Source: Balneolaceae bacterium UBA2956 (GTDB taxonomy: Bacteria > Bacteroidota > Rhodothermia > Balneolales > Balneolaceae). Taken from it: a stretch of 32,803 bases of DNA. Below the pieces are notes generated by a model, which was not told where the DNA came from, ran no database searches, and worked only from the letters and a program-made list of their open reading frames with translations. Shown here piece by piece: positions 1-8,554 of this stretch (positions within the stretch are counted from its first letter, which is position 1; each line of letters begins with the position of its first letter). The DNA is taken from positions 1 through 32,803 of the forward strand of contig DEBM01000058.1 of NCBI GenBank assembly GCA_002348545.1. Direction: 5' to 3'. The position numbers were made by a program, and so were the translations under genes.

Positions 1-81
1 AATATGAGCCATGATCCCAATATTACGGGTACGACGCATTTGGTCAAGTACTTTTGGATCCATTGTTGTAGTGTCAGACAT
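1..81 (-). CDS. fusA: Elongation factor G, N-terminal 27 codons (partial)
   Basis: This is the start of the translocation GTPase EF-G; the rest lies left of the window. Reading leftward from an ATG at 81, the first residues are MSDTTTMDPKVLDQMRR followed by TRNIGIMAHI, the strand that leads into the G1 loop of EF-G. A second in-frame ATG at 63 is a possible alternative start. The gene is third in the leftward order rpsL-rpsG-fusA, 28 bp after rpsG, which is the classic str operon and supports the call. Only the N-terminus is visible, so no GTPase motif can be checked. Confidence 0.93.
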   Translation of the reverse strand, partial: MSDTTTMDPKVLDQMRRTRNIGIMAHI

Positions 82-109
82 GATGAAGTTAATAGTATTT
101 TGGGCGTAA

Positions 110-577
110 TTAGAATCTGAAATGAGCAAAAGCTTTGTTTGCTTCTGCCATACGGTGAGTTTCGTCTTTTTTACGAACCGCACCACCTTCATTTTTAGAG
201 GCATCAATAAGTTCTCTCGATAGACGCAAAGACATAGATTTATCGTTTCTTGAGCGCGCAGCTTTTATAAGCCAACGCATTCCTAGTGCAGTACCACGAT
301 CTTGCCGAACTTCTACAGGGACCTGGTAGGTTGCGCCACCAACTCGTCGAGATTTCACTTCTACTACAGGAGTTGAATTCTGTAAAGCAGAACGAAAAAC
401 TTCCACTCCTGTTTCACCTGTGCGTTCTTCGATGATTTCAAAAGCTTGGTAAACAATTTTTCTAGCAACACTTTTCTTCCCATCACGCATCAAATTATTT
501 ACAAATCGTGTAATTAGCTTATCGTCAAATATGGGATCCGGTTGTACATCCCTTTTCTCTGCTTTTCTTCTTCGCAT
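110..577 (-). CDS. rpsG: 30S ribosomal protein S7
   Basis: S7 binds the 3' major domain of 16S rRNA, nucleates assembly of the 30S head and lies near the E site. The 155-residue product has the usual length. It carries typical S7 stretches: a basic N-terminus (MRRRKAEKRDVQPDP), LITRFVNNLMRDGKKS near residues 22-36, and VGGATYQVPVEV near residue 79. It starts with ATG, 17 bp after rpsL and 28 bp before fusA, so the three are surely co-transcribed. In E. coli, S7 represses translation of this operon at the rpsL-rpsG junction. The 17-bp spacer here is too short for a large version of that site, so that control cannot be assumed. Confidence 0.98.
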   Translation of the reverse strand: MRRRKAEKRDVQPDPIFDDKLITRFVNNLMRDGKKSVARKIVYQAFEIIEERTGETGVEVFRSALQNSTPVVEVKSRRVGGATYQVPVEVRQDRGTALGMRWLIKAARSRNDKSMSLRLSRELIDASKNEGGAVRKKDETHRMAEANKAFAHFRF

Positions 578-594
578 AATAGATTAAACTAGAC

Positions 595-975
595 TTATGA
601 TTTTGCTTTTGGTCTTTTTGTTCCGTACAGACTTCTACTCTGGGTACGGCCTTCTACACCAGCAGTATCGAGAGTACCGCGGATAATGTGATAACGGACT
701 CCAGGGAGATCTTTAACACGGCCTCCACGTATTAATACAATACTATGCTCTTGCAAGTTGTGTCCTTCTCCCGGTATATAAGCAGTAACTTCGATACCAT
801 TTGTAAGACGTACCCTTGCTACTTTACGTAATGCGGAATTTGGTTTCTTTGGTGTTGTTGTATATACTCGTGTACATACTCCACGCTTTTGAGGACAGCT
901 TTGCATAGCAGGAGCTGTGGTCTTGCGTTTATTGGTTTTTCTACCTTTTCTAATAAGTTGTTGTATCGTTGGCAC
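595..975 (-). CDS. rpsL: 30S ribosomal protein S12
   Basis: S12 sits at the decoding centre and helps set translational accuracy. The 126-residue product contains the hallmark TTPKKPNSALRK (residues 40-51) and GGRVKDLPGVRYH (84-96). Lys43, Lys88 and Pro91 match the streptomycin-sensitive E. coli protein, and Asp89 (methylthiolated in many bacteria) is present. The start is GTG (973-975). An in-frame stop lies two codons upstream, so no longer start exists. This is the first gene of the leftward str operon and is divergent from recG across a 210-bp AT-rich spacer that should hold both promoters. No strong ribosome binding site is seen. Confidence 0.98.
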   Translation of the reverse strand: MPTIQQLIRKGRKTNKRKTTAPAMQSCPQKRGVCTRVYTTTPKKPNSALRKVARVRLTNGIEVTAYIPGEGHNLQEHSIVLIRGGRVKDLPGVRYHIIRGTLDTAGVEGRTQSRSLYGTKRPKAKS

Positions 976-1185
976 TATTCAAATAGTTTTAGTTAATGCA
1001 AGTGATGAGTTTTCTCACCAATTCAAAAGCTTTAAAATATACAACAACAAAAAGTATAAGTCCAACGACAAAACAAATAAAAAGAAGTAATCAAAAAAAA
1101 TTGAGTACAAATACCGCTATATTTTCAAGTCGATTCGCATTAACTCCATTAAATTATATAATACAGATATATAACACTATATCAC
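976..1185. promoter_or_regulatory. Divergent intergenic region between rpsL and recG
   Basis: This very AT-rich 210-bp spacer lies between the starts of the leftward str operon and rightward recG, so promoters for both must lie in or near it (inference from layout). I could not pick out convincing -35/-10 boxes. A 67-codon open frame on the plus strand (996-1199) is low in complexity and rich in Ser, Thr, Asn and Lys. It overlaps the recG start and is probably not a gene. Confidence 0.45.
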
Positions 1186-3267
1186 TTGAAAATAACTGAA
1201 CTTATAGGAATTAGCTCAATTAAACTGAATGCTCTTGCAAAAGAAGGGATTCATGACGCGCAGGATTTACTTTTTTTCTTTCCACGGCGCTATTTGGATA
1301 GAACTAATGTTCAAAAGATTGGCCAACTCCGAGGTATTGGTGAAGAAGTAACAATAGCCGGGACCATTTCTCAGATAAATGAACTAGGGTTTAAAGCAAG
1401 GAAGCGCCTTGAAATAGTAATAAAAGATGAAACAGGCGGAATCAAAGCAATTTGGTTCAAAGGGGGATATTATATAAAAAAGAGGTTTAAAATAGGTCAA
1501 AAAATTGCTCTTTTTGGGACGGTAAAGCAATTTGGGCGTCATCTATCTATGGCTCATCCGGAAACAGATGATTTAGGTGAAGTGAGTGATTTAGCTAATT
1601 TCTCAACTATAGTAGCTATTTATCCAAGTGGACAGCATTTCCACAAAGCACGATTATATAACAGTATTATTCAAAAATGGATAACTCAGTTATTGAACCA
1701 CTCCTCCCTTTGTAGCTTGATCCCTGAATTTATACCGGAGTATATTCGTAGCACTTATAGCTTTCCTAATCGTACAGATGCAATTAGAGCCATACATACC
1801 CCTAGTTCCCACGAAGCTCATAAGCAGGCACTCAGAAGATTTAAATTTGAAGAATTTTTCTTATTTCAACTAAGCATGGAGCGTATTCACGGCGAGCGTA
1901 GAACATCCAAAGCAGGGCCTAGATTAACAAACAATACCCCCAATACACGGCTTTATTTCGATCAGGTGCTCCCTTTTGAGTTAACTTCTGGACAAAAATC
2001 AGCATTGAAAAACATACAGGATGATGTACGATCTGGGCAACAAATGAATAGACTAATTCAGGGTGATGTAGGTGCGGGTAAAACCGTAGTAGCCATGGGA
2101 GCGCTTCTTATGGCGGTGGATAATGGATACCAAGGGGCCCTAGTTGCTCCAACCGAAATCCTCGCAGAGCAACATTTTGCAAGCCTAAGAAAGGCTTTTT
2201 CCAAACTTGACATTTCTATCAGACTTTTAATTGGTGGGCAAAAAACAGGACTGCGACGCGAAATACTCACAGATATAGAGGGTGGAACATGTAATATCAT
2301 AGTTGGAACTCACGCAGTCATACAAAAGGGTGTTAATTTTCATAAATTAGGTATGGTCGTGATAGATGAGCAACACCGATTTGGGGTTCAACAACGAGCC
2401 GCATTATTGCAAAAAGCTAATAATCCGCACATGTTAGTCATGAGTGCAACACCTATACCTCGATCACTTGCCATGTCATTGTACGCCGACTTGGATATTT
2501 CTTTGATAAAGGGCTTGCCTAAGGGACGAAAAGCTATCAGAACTGCAATTCGCTCGGAAAAAAAACGAACTGATGTCTACCACTTTGTAGAACAAGAAAT
2601 ATCTGATGGCGGACAGATATATATTATTTATCCATTAATTGAAGAATCTGAGGTCCTTGACTTAAAGGACGCAACTGCCGGTTTTCAGCAGATATCTCAG
2701 CGCTTTCCATCTGCTCGGGTAGCCTTATTGCATGGACGTATTTCAAGTGAGGAAAAGGATGCCATAATGCAATCATTTACTAAAGGTGAGATTGATATTT
2801 TAGTTTCAACTACTGTAATCGAAGTAGGAGTGGATGTGCCCAATGCTTCCGTCATGATCATAGAACATGCCGAACGCTTTGGTCTTTCTCAGTTGCATCA
2901 GCTTCGTGGAAGAATTGGCCGCGGGAGTCGACAGAGCTATTGTATTTTAATTCCTGATCATGCAGTTAGTAAATCAGGTGCCGTTCGGCTTAAAACTATG
3001 GAACGGACAACAGATGGCTTTGAAATAGCCGAAGTAGATTTAAAACTTAGAGGGCCAGGGGACTTTCTAGGGACTAAGCAAAGCGGATTACCTGATTTTA
3101 AATTTGCAGATATTATCCAGGATCAAGACCTATTGGGAATAGCAAAAAACCAAGCGAGAGAATTAATGCGGAAGGATTCTTTACTTTCAAAACAGGAACA
3201 TTTTGAATTAAAGCAATTCTTTGAATCTTATTATCGCGAAAAAAACCAATTTTATGGTTTAGCATAA
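1186..3267 (+). CDS. recG: ATP-dependent DNA helicase RecG
   Basis: RecG is a superfamily 2 helicase that regresses stalled replication forks and branch-migrates Holliday junctions. The 693-residue product has family length. The N-terminal wedge/OB domain spans roughly residues 50-150. Helicase motifs follow: GQKSAL (269-274), Walker A GDVGAGKT (293-300), the DEQHRFG box (394-400), SATPIPRS (420-427), and TTVIEVGVDVP and QLRGRIGRG towards the C-terminus. The usual DEAH/DEQH box is present as DEQH. The start is TTG at 1186, giving MKITELIGI. No upstream ATG in frame fits better and no Shine-Dalgarno site is visible. It is a monocistronic rightward gene divergent from the str operon. Confidence 0.97.
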   Translation: MKITELIGISSIKLNALAKEGIHDAQDLLFFFPRRYLDRTNVQKIGQLRGIGEEVTIAGTISQINELGFKARKRLEIVIKDETGGIKAIWFKGGYYIKKRFKIGQKIALFGTVKQFGRHLSMAHPETDDLGEVSDLANFSTIVAIYPSGQHFHKARLYNSIIQKWITQLLNHSSLCSLIPEFIPEYIRSTYSFPNRTDAIRAIHTPSSHEAHKQALRRFKFEEFFLFQLSMERIHGERRTSKAGPRLTNNTPNTRLYFDQVLPFELTSGQKSALKNIQDDVRSGQQMNRLIQGDVGAGKTVVAMGALLMAVDNGYQGALVAPTEILAEQHFASLRKAFSKLDISIRLLIGGQKTGLRREILTDIEGGTCNIIVGTHAVIQKGVNFHKLGMVVIDEQHRFGVQQRAALLQKANNPHMLVMSATPIPRSLAMSLYADLDISLIKGLPKGRKAIRTAIRSEKKRTDVYHFVEQEISDGGQIYIIYPLIEESEVLDLKDATAGFQQISQRFPSARVALLHGRISSEEKDAIMQSFTKGEIDILVSTTVIEVGVDVPNASVMIIEHAERFGLSQLHQLRGRIGRGSRQSYCILIPDHAVSKSGAVRLKTMERTTDGFEIAEVDLKLRGPGDFLGTKQSGLPDFKFADIIQDQDLLGIAKNQARELMRKDSLLSKQEHFELKQFFESYYREKNQFYGLA

Positions 3268-3640
3268 AAACAATGAGCAATATATGTGAAATGAGAATAT
3301 CTCAATATTCAAGCAAATCTTAAGGGATAAATTGCGGTTTGGATTTATAATTTTTTATTTAAGTTATTGATTTGAATAGTGTTTGAAGAATATTAGACAA
3401 TAAGTAATTAGATATTTAATCTATTTTTTTTAGACAATTATTTTAGATAACTAATTATTTTAATTTTACTTAATTAAAAACTTAACACATTACTTTTAGT
3501 TCAATGAGCTTCGGAAGCTGATAAATTTGCTACACATTACCTTCGCTAACACAATAAACTTAGTCTAGCATTACTTAAAATTCTCAATTTATAAGATAGC
3601 TGTAAGTAGTTGAAATAGTACAGCAGCGAGATAATAAGCT
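3268..3640. other. AT-rich non-coding gap between convergent recG and typA
   Basis: These 373 bp lie between the stops of recG and typA. I see no credible gene or RNA. The stretch holds several small perfect inverted repeats: GAATAT/ATATTC (3295-3310, 4-nt loop), TAGAT/ATCTA followed by eight T (3409-3431), AGCTT/AAGCT (3507-3519, 3-nt loop), and GCTGTA/TACAGC (3599-3624, 14-nt loop). The last could end typA transcription, although no clear T-run follows it on the minus strand. The composition is far more AT-rich than in the flanking genes. Confidence 0.6.
3409..3431 (+). terminator. Weak candidate rho-independent terminator downstream of recG
   Basis: The arms TAGAT (3409-3413) and ATCTA (3419-3423) enclose a 5-nt loop and are followed directly by eight T (3424-3431). 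The T-run is typical of an intrinsic terminator on the plus strand. The 5-bp stem is AT-rich and weak, and the hairpin lies about 140 bp beyond the recG stop, so the call is tentative. Confidence 0.3.
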
Positions 3641-5458
3641 TTAATTCTGCTTTTTCTTTTCTTCTCTCTTACGTTCAGTGTGGTCTAAGACGCGTTTTCG
3701 TATTCGCAGACTTTTAGGAGTTACCTCTAGCCATTCATCTTCCTCAAGAAACTCAATGCATTCCTCAAGGCTCATTTTTTTAGCTTGTGATACTTTAACG
3801 GCGTCAGCAGTTTGAGTAGCCCGGTGATTGGTCAAGTTTTTCTTTTTTACCACATTCACAACCATATCAGCTGCTCGGTTATTTATTCCTATAACCATTC
3901 CCATATATACTGGCTTACCCGCTTCCACGAAAAAAGTACCTCGATCTTGAATACCCTCCAAAGAATAATTGGTTGTCTCACCTTTTTCTAGAGCAATTAA
4001 TGCGCCTCTACTTCTTCTTTGTATTTCCCCGGCAAAAGGCTCATAAGTATCGAATTGTTGATGCATGATTCCCGTACCGCGGGTTTCAGTAAGTAATTCG
4101 CCCCGAAATCCAATGAGTCCTCTGGATGGCACTCTAAATCCAATTCTATTATTTTCTCCTTCTTGGCTCATTCCTTGCATAGTGCCTTTTCGTTTTTGCA
4201 AGTTGTCTATAACCCGATTGGAGTAGTCTGTGTGCACATCAACTACCACTTCTTCGACCGGTTCATGTAGAATACCATCTATATCTTGGAAGAGTACCTC
4301 TGGCCGTGATACAGCGAACTCGTATCCTTCACGACGCATTGTTTCAATTAATATAGCCATTTGCAATTCACCTCTGCCAGATACCTTAAAAACATCAGGA
4401 CTATCTGTAAACCCCAGTTGCATCGCCACATTTGTTCGAACTTCTTTTTCTAAGCGATCTTTAATTTGATTAGATGTAACATACCTGCCTTCTAAGCCTG
4501 CAAATGGGGAATTATTCACTCTGAAATACATTGCAATGGTTGGCTTGTCTAAGTCAATATATGATAAGGGCTCCTTATCGGAGGAATCGGCTAAGGTGTC
4601 ACCGATATGAACACCCTCATATCCGGCTATAGCCACAATATCACCTGCGATCGCCTCTTCTACCGGTTCGCGCTTCAGGCCACTAAAAGAAAATAGTTTG
4701 GTCACCCGGCCTTTACTTTTAACCTTACCGTTACCTTTTACTAACGAGAGATCCTGATTTACTTTCACAACACCTTGCTCGATACGACCTACTGCAATCC
4801 GGCCCACATAGTCATTCCAATCTATGCTACTTATAAGCATCTTGAACGGGACATCCATAGGCTGTTCTGGCGGGGGCACATGTTCAATTATTAAATTCAT
4901 CAAACTCGATAAATTCTCGTCTATACTATCGAGTTCCCTCCCCGCAATCCCCTCTTTTGCAACCGCATAAAGTACCGGGAATTCTAACTGTTCATCAGTA
5001 GCATCAAGCACCACAAAGAGGTCAAATATTTCATTAAGTACATCGTCTGGCCGTGCATCCTTTCGGTCAATCTTGTTAATTAATACGATAGGTTTATACC
5101 CTAGGCTTAGAGATTTTCTGAGCACAAATTTGGTTTGTGGTAGCGGGCCTTCTGCAGCATCTACTAATAAGATGACCCCGTTTACCATCTTTAAAATCCG
5201 CTCAACCTCACCCCCGAAATCGGCATGTCCCGGCGTATCTACGATATTAATTTTAGTATCTTTCCAAGACACGGCTGTATTTTTGGACGAAATAGTGATT
5301 CCGCGTTCCTTTTCAAGATCACCAGAATCCATAACTCGATCATCAACCTCTTGGTGAGCTTGGAATGTACCGCACTGTTTTAATATTTGGTCCAAAAGTG
5401 TCGTTTTGCCATGATCTACGTGTGCAATTATGGCGATATTTCGAAGATCTTGTTGCAT
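3641..5458 (-). CDS. typA: Ribosome-associated translational GTPase TypA/BipA
   Basis: TypA/BipA is a translation-factor GTPase that binds the 70S ribosome. It helps 50S assembly and growth under cold or other stress. The 605-residue length is typical. GTPase motifs are G1 AHVDHGKT (12-19), the switch I region with ERGITI (51-56), G3 DTPGH (74-78) and G4 NKID (128-131). EF-G-like domains follow, including GRGELQMAILIETMRREG and the RGLIGFRGELLT stretch that distinguishes BipA from LepA and EF-G. The C-terminus is highly basic (HTERKREEKKKQN). The ATG start is at 5458. It is read leftward, 109 bp after the carboxyltransferase gene, and may have its own promoter in that gap. Confidence 0.97.
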   Translation of the reverse strand: MQQDLRNIAIIAHVDHGKTTLLDQILKQCGTFQAHQEVDDRVMDSGDLEKERGITISSKNTAVSWKDTKINIVDTPGHADFGGEVERILKMVNGVILLVDAAEGPLPQTKFVLRKSLSLGYKPIVLINKIDRKDARPDDVLNEIFDLFVVLDATDEQLEFPVLYAVAKEGIAGRELDSIDENLSSLMNLIIEHVPPPEQPMDVPFKMLISSIDWNDYVGRIAVGRIEQGVVKVNQDLSLVKGNGKVKSKGRVTKLFSFSGLKREPVEEAIAGDIVAIAGYEGVHIGDTLADSSDKEPLSYIDLDKPTIAMYFRVNNSPFAGLEGRYVTSNQIKDRLEKEVRTNVAMQLGFTDSPDVFKVSGRGELQMAILIETMRREGYEFAVSRPEVLFQDIDGILHEPVEEVVVDVHTDYSNRVIDNLQKRKGTMQGMSQEGENNRIGFRVPSRGLIGFRGELLTETRGTGIMHQQFDTYEPFAGEIQRRSRGALIALEKGETTNYSLEGIQDRGTFFVEAGKPVYMGMVIGINNRAADMVVNVVKKKNLTNHRATQTADAVKVSQAKKMSLEECIEFLEEDEWLEVTPKSLRIRKRVLDHTERKREEKKKQN

Positions 5459-5567
5459 TTATTCAGTTAGTAGATTAACTCGATACCATTTTTAACACAT
5501 AGTAATCCTAGATTACAGATTGGATTATCACGATTAAATAGCATATATAATACGAAGATTCTGCTAA

Positions 5568-7145
5568 CTAAAGAGGTAGATTGTCATGTTTTTTTCTAGG
5601 CACCCTATCTACCTTATTCTCACTCATTTTGAAAGCGTGAATCAATCGCGCCCGCGTCTCCGAAGGCAGTACTACTTCATCAATAAATCCCCTTGCTGCA
5701 GCTTTATATGGGTGGGCAAATTCCTCAGCATATTGCCGTTCCAATTCAGCCTGTTCAACTTCGGGATCATCTGAAGCCGCAATTTCTTCCCTGAAAATTA
5801 TCTCTACTGCACCTTTGGTTCCCATGACTGCAATTTCAGCGGTAGGCCAGGCTAAATTATAGTCAGCTCTTATGTGCTTTGAATTCATCACATCATACGC
5901 ACCTCCATAAGCTTTTCGCGTGATAATCGTACATTTTGGCACCGTTGCCTCACATAATGCATAAAGTAATTTTGCACCATGTTTAATAATACCACCCCAT
6001 TCCTGATCGGTTCCCGGTAGAAATCCTGGCACATCCACCACGACCAATAATGGAATATTAAACGCATCACAAAAACGAACAAATCGTGCAGCCTTTAATG
6101 ATGAGTCAATGCACAGTACTCCTGCCATCACGAGTGGTTGGTTCGCTACTATCCCAATACTTGCTCCATCCAGTCTGGCAAAACCCGTAACCATATTCTC
6201 AGCATAATCGGGCTGCACTTCATAAAAGCTCTTAGCATCCACTAGGCCCTCAATAACATCTTTAATGTCGTAAGGTTTATTAGGGTTTCCTGGAACTAAG
6301 GTATCCAAAGCAGCTACTTTTTGAGCATCTGGATCACTGGAATCGTAACGAGGTGGCTTCTCCTCGCAATTGGAGGGTAAATAATCCATTAATCTGCGGA
6401 TATCAGTTAGACAAACATTATCATTAGGTGTGGCAAAATGAGCTACCCCTGATTTCTGAGTATGAATAGAAGCCCCGCCTAAGTTTTCTGAACTTACCTC
6501 CTCATGAGTAACTGTTTTAACGACATTTGGGCCGGTAACAAACATATAACTACTGTCCTGAACCATGAAGATAAAATCGGTTAGCGCTGGAGAATAAACA
6601 GCCCCACCTGCGCATGGGCCCATAATGGCAGAAATTTGAGGAATTACACCGGATGCCATACTATTTCGCCAAAAAACTTCTGCATAACCGCCCAATGCTG
6701 AAACCCCCTCTTGAATACGTGCGCCGCCCGAATCATTCAACCCAATCACGGGGTAACCATTTTTAAGTGCTAAATCCATTATTTTACATATTTTTTCGGC
6801 ATGGGTTTCCGATAATGAACCTCCAAATACCGTGAAATCTTGACTATAGACATAGACTGGCCGGCTATTTATGGTTCCTGAACCCGTTACTACCCCATCT
6901 CCCAATATTTTTTGATCTTCCAACCCAAATGCAGATGAACGGTGGGTCACAAAAGCGTCAATTTCATGAAATGAATTCGGGTCCAAAAGTAAATTCAGTC
7001 GCTCCCTAGCTGTCAATTTCCCTTGATCATGTTGGCGCTGAATTCTTTTTTCACCTCCCCCATGTGTACTTAACACTCGCATATCCTGCAAGCGCTGTAT
7101 GTGATCGGCTGTCAACTTAGGTTGTTTGGTATCATTTTCATTCAT
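5568..7145 (-). CDS. pccB: Acyl-CoA carboxylase carboxyltransferase (beta) subunit, propionyl-CoA type
   Basis: This subunit transfers the carboxyl group from carboxybiotin to an acyl-CoA, most likely propionyl-CoA, giving methylmalonyl-CoA. The 525-residue length and both crotonase-like halves are typical. The N-terminal half holds GGGEKRIQRQHDQGKLTARER (29-49) and an oxyanion-type turn GPCAGGAVYSP (176-186). The C-terminal half holds DVPGFLPGTDQEWGGIIKHG (371-390) and KAYGGAYDVM (411-420). In streptomycete PccB/AccB, an Asp within GGAYDVM favours propionyl-CoA and an Ile favours acetyl-CoA. Asp418 here therefore argues for propionyl-CoA (inference). No biotin carboxylase or biotin carrier gene is nearby, so the alpha subunit must be encoded elsewhere. 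It lies 10 bp after the unknown gene at 7156 and is probably co-transcribed with it. Confidence 0.93.
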   Translation of the reverse strand: MNENDTKQPKLTADHIQRLQDMRVLSTHGGGEKRIQRQHDQGKLTARERLNLLLDPNSFHEIDAFVTHRSSAFGLEDQKILGDGVVTGSGTINSRPVYVYSQDFTVFGGSLSETHAEKICKIMDLALKNGYPVIGLNDSGGARIQEGVSALGGYAEVFWRNSMASGVIPQISAIMGPCAGGAVYSPALTDFIFMVQDSSYMFVTGPNVVKTVTHEEVSSENLGGASIHTQKSGVAHFATPNDNVCLTDIRRLMDYLPSNCEEKPPRYDSSDPDAQKVAALDTLVPGNPNKPYDIKDVIEGLVDAKSFYEVQPDYAENMVTGFARLDGASIGIVANQPLVMAGVLCIDSSLKAARFVRFCDAFNIPLLVVVDVPGFLPGTDQEWGGIIKHGAKLLYALCEATVPKCTIITRKAYGGAYDVMNSKHIRADYNLAWPTAEIAVMGTKGAVEIIFREEIAASDDPEVEQAELERQYAEEFAHPYKAAARGFIDEVVLPSETRARLIHAFKMSENKVDRVPRKKHDNLPL

Positions 7146-7155
7146 AATTCAGCAT

Positions 7156-8484
7156 TTAATCGTTAAAATATTTTTCTAACTCATCAGTAAACTGCACCAT
7201 CGTTTTTGTGGTCATATCAATGTCATAGTTTGGAATGATCTCTTTTTGCAAACAGCTGACCACTTTGGGCCAAATAAACTTAGACTCTAATGTTTCTAAT
7301 ACATCCAAATAATCTGCATTGGATCCCTTAAAAAGCTTTTTGATATATTTTTTTCGATTTTTTTTCAACGCCTGTGCCAATCGATTCTCCTGCTCAACGT
7401 CATCTTTTTTATGGATTGATTTATCCAGCGGCTCGTCTTTTGTTTCTACCTGCCATGGCATTTGAGCATCCTGCTCGTTTATTCCCGAAAAAATGCTGCT
7501 ATCCTCGAAAATTGAACTACTTTGATGCGCATTCTTGGATTCTTCTGCATCGACTTTTTTTATTGGACGGTTGAAGAGACTTTCATCATCAACAAGATTA
7601 TTTTCATCAATTGTAAAATCTACCCTCTTAGAGGAATTTGATTCCGATTTCATATATAAAGATGCAAGAGAATCTGGATGGAGACTGTCTTCTTCCTCAT
7701 TTTTTTCCTCGGCTACCAGTGCAATAGATTCTTTCTCTTCTTCTGTTTGTTTATCTTCTATTTGTCTAACCAGTGACTTCAACACATCAAGAAGTTGATT
7801 CACTGAGAGGTTGTCTGCTGCTGGTAACTGCTGCGACCATTCTCTTAGCCCGCGATCATTAAAATAGATCACTAACCAGTCTGAAGAAATATCTGCCCTA
7901 CAACATACTTGATAAAGAGTCTCTAATTCTTGTTCCCACCGATCCCAATCGAACTTTTTGAACAATTTAGTATGCAATTGCTGAATAATTTGAGAGGCTC
8001 TGACTTTTGACAATACTTGTAAATCTTTTCGATGAAGATAAAGAGGTATAAGATTCTTAAGTTCAGGAAAAAAAAGAAGTTCATTGCATCGTGCCTCAAT
8101 TTGTTTGAACTGCATTTCTACTTTATCACCATATATCCAGTGAACCAAATACTCACTTGGCTCAAACAAAATTGGCACCCAAGTATTAACAAAGTCTTGA
8201 CCCAGTTTGATGACATCTTCTCGTGGAACTTGGATTGTTAGCACAGCTAACTCTAGAAAATCTTCCCACTTTTGCCTTAGCTGCGCGTGTTCCCATTGAA
8301 TCCAGTGTTCGTTTGTAAGTCTCATTGACGCTTTAAAGTGCTCTTGTACTCGAAGCCAAATATGCTCGCGTAAATAGACCGGCCAGAATTCGAAATGCTT
8401 AAATTGTGCCTCATTTATAGAAATAGGCAAAGATTTCCATTCCTCAGATAATTGTCGGGTGATACTTTCGGAGATTTTTATCAT
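7156..8484 (-). CDS. Uncharacterised three-part protein, possible partner of the carboxyltransferase operon
   Basis: I do not recognise this 442-residue protein. It has no signal peptide or membrane segment, so it is probably cytoplasmic. Residues 1-240 look helical and are rich in Trp and aromatics (for example FEFWPVYLREHIWLRVQEHF). Residues about 245-370 form an acidic, Ser/Glu/Asp/Lys-rich linker that looks disordered. Residues about 372-442 form a second compact helical domain starting KKNRKKYIKKLFKGSNADY. I chose ATG 8482-8484; a GTG codon directly before it would add only one residue. It is first in a leftward unit, with 10 bp between it and pccB, so the two are likely co-expressed. 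That suggests, but does not prove, a link to acyl-CoA carboxylation. Confidence 0.85.
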   Translation of the reverse strand: MIKISESITRQLSEEWKSLPISINEAQFKHFEFWPVYLREHIWLRVQEHFKASMRLTNEHWIQWEHAQLRQKWEDFLELAVLTIQVPREDVIKLGQDFVNTWVPILFEPSEYLVHWIYGDKVEMQFKQIEARCNELLFFPELKNLIPLYLHRKDLQVLSKVRASQIIQQLHTKLFKKFDWDRWEQELETLYQVCCRADISSDWLVIYFNDRGLREWSQQLPAADNLSVNQLLDVLKSLVRQIEDKQTEEEKESIALVAEEKNEEEDSLHPDSLASLYMKSESNSSKRVDFTIDENNLVDDESLFNRPIKKVDAEESKNAHQSSSIFEDSSIFSGINEQDAQMPWQVETKDEPLDKSIHKKDDVEQENRLAQALKKNRKKYIKKLFKGSNADYLDVLETLESKFIWPKVVSCLQKEIIPNYDIDMTTKTMVQFTDELEKYFND

Positions 8485-8554
8485 CACGTTTGCATGGGAT
8501 TTTTGGTATACTATAAAAATAACGTCTCTTTAGTGGTGAAACAACTCGTGCTTA

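Noticed and set aside
996..1199. 67-codon plus-strand open frame between rpsL and recG
   Set aside because: Low-complexity Ser/Thr/Asn/Lys text from AT-rich DNA, overlapping the recG start, with no domain or ribosome binding site. Probably chance.
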